A DNA stretch of 36,354 nt. Source: an uncultured Campylobacter sp. Lineage in GTDB: Bacteria > Campylobacterota > Campylobacteria > Campylobacterales > Campylobacteraceae. The notes beneath the pieces are model-generated. The model had not been told where the DNA came from. It searched no databases and was given only the letters and a program-made list of their open reading frames with translations. How positions within the stretch are numbered: the first letter of the stretch is position 1; the number at the start of each line of letters is the position of its first letter. The stretch covers positions 1-36,354 of the forward strand of contig NZ_CALJPG010000018.1 in assembly GCF_937980635.1 (NCBI RefSeq). Direction: 5' to 3'. This document shows positions 36,292 to 36,354 of the stretch, piece by piece. A program made the translations under genes and the position numbers.

Positions 36292-36354
36292 AGAATTTTA
36301 GAATTTTAGAATTTTAGAATTTTAGAATTTTAGAATTTTAGAATTTTAGAATTT
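36292..36354. repeat. 8-bp tandem repeat array, runs off the window
   Basis: Almost eight head-to-tail copies of AGAATTTT with no visible interruption up to the last base. Each unit carries a GAATTT site. It lies about 165 bases after yciA. Octamer arrays are prone to slippage; what lies beyond the edge is unknown. Confidence 0.9.

Noticed and set aside
36292..36354. CRISPR or integration site at the right edge
   Set aside because: The unit is 8 bp head-to-tail with no spacers, so it is a simple tandem repeat.

Overview
The window suggests a Campylobacter-type epsilonproteobacterium with a moderate GC content, unlike AT-rich C. jejuni. C. gracilis or a close relative is my guess; this is inference, not a computed identification. 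Support comes from gene orders that match C. jejuni: dnaJ / racR-racS-recR, murC - small membrane protein - mutS2, and divergent ciaB / acyl-CoA thioesterase. Other support is tRNA-Ala in the 16S-23S spacer, intervening sequences in the 23S gene, and a very high density of AAATTT-like motifs.

Layout. (1) 1-6260, minus strand: an rRNA operon with promoter, 16S, tRNA-Ala(UGC) and a 3'-truncated 23S. The 23S carries two intervening sequences, in helix 25 and helix 45. (2) 6552-7461, plus: a DUF4149-like membrane protein and a YbgC-type thioesterase. (3) 12568-7942, minus: uup (ABC-F), an M48 Ste24-like protease, prmC and a family-4-like uracil-DNA glycosylase. (4) 12648-19809: an alpha/beta esterase, an amidohydrolase, a GNAT acetyltransferase, a MATE exporter, a YgjP-like metallopeptidase and an orphan gene. 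(5) 20024-21268, minus: a YkvI-family membrane protein of AT-rich, apparently foreign composition. (6) 21493-25190: dnaJ diverging from racR-racS-recR. (7) 25710-30094: murC, a small membrane protein and mutS2. (8) 30325-32775: a duplicated gene cassette for a membrane protein, with a diverged inverted repeat of roughly 225-255 bp on both sides of the first copy; the second copy has an in-frame stop. (9) 32861-33657: an SDR oxidoreductase gene broken by a 2-base insertion. (10) ciaB diverging from yciA, then an 8-bp tandem array at the right edge.

The most interesting signal is the extreme density of AAATTT/GAATTY motifs, often as the palindrome AAATTTTAAAATTT. They occur between genes and also as in-frame repeated insertions in at least three proteins: the glycosylase, the YgjP-like peptidase and the small membrane protein between murC and mutS2. 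All are RAATTY sites. RAATTY is the sequence methylated by CtsM in C. jejuni, where methylation licenses DNA for natural transformation. The foreign-looking YkvI gene has almost none. A role as a dispersed uptake or self-recognition signal is my inference and is testable. The second strong signal is a 108-nt module shared by the two 23S intervening sequences.
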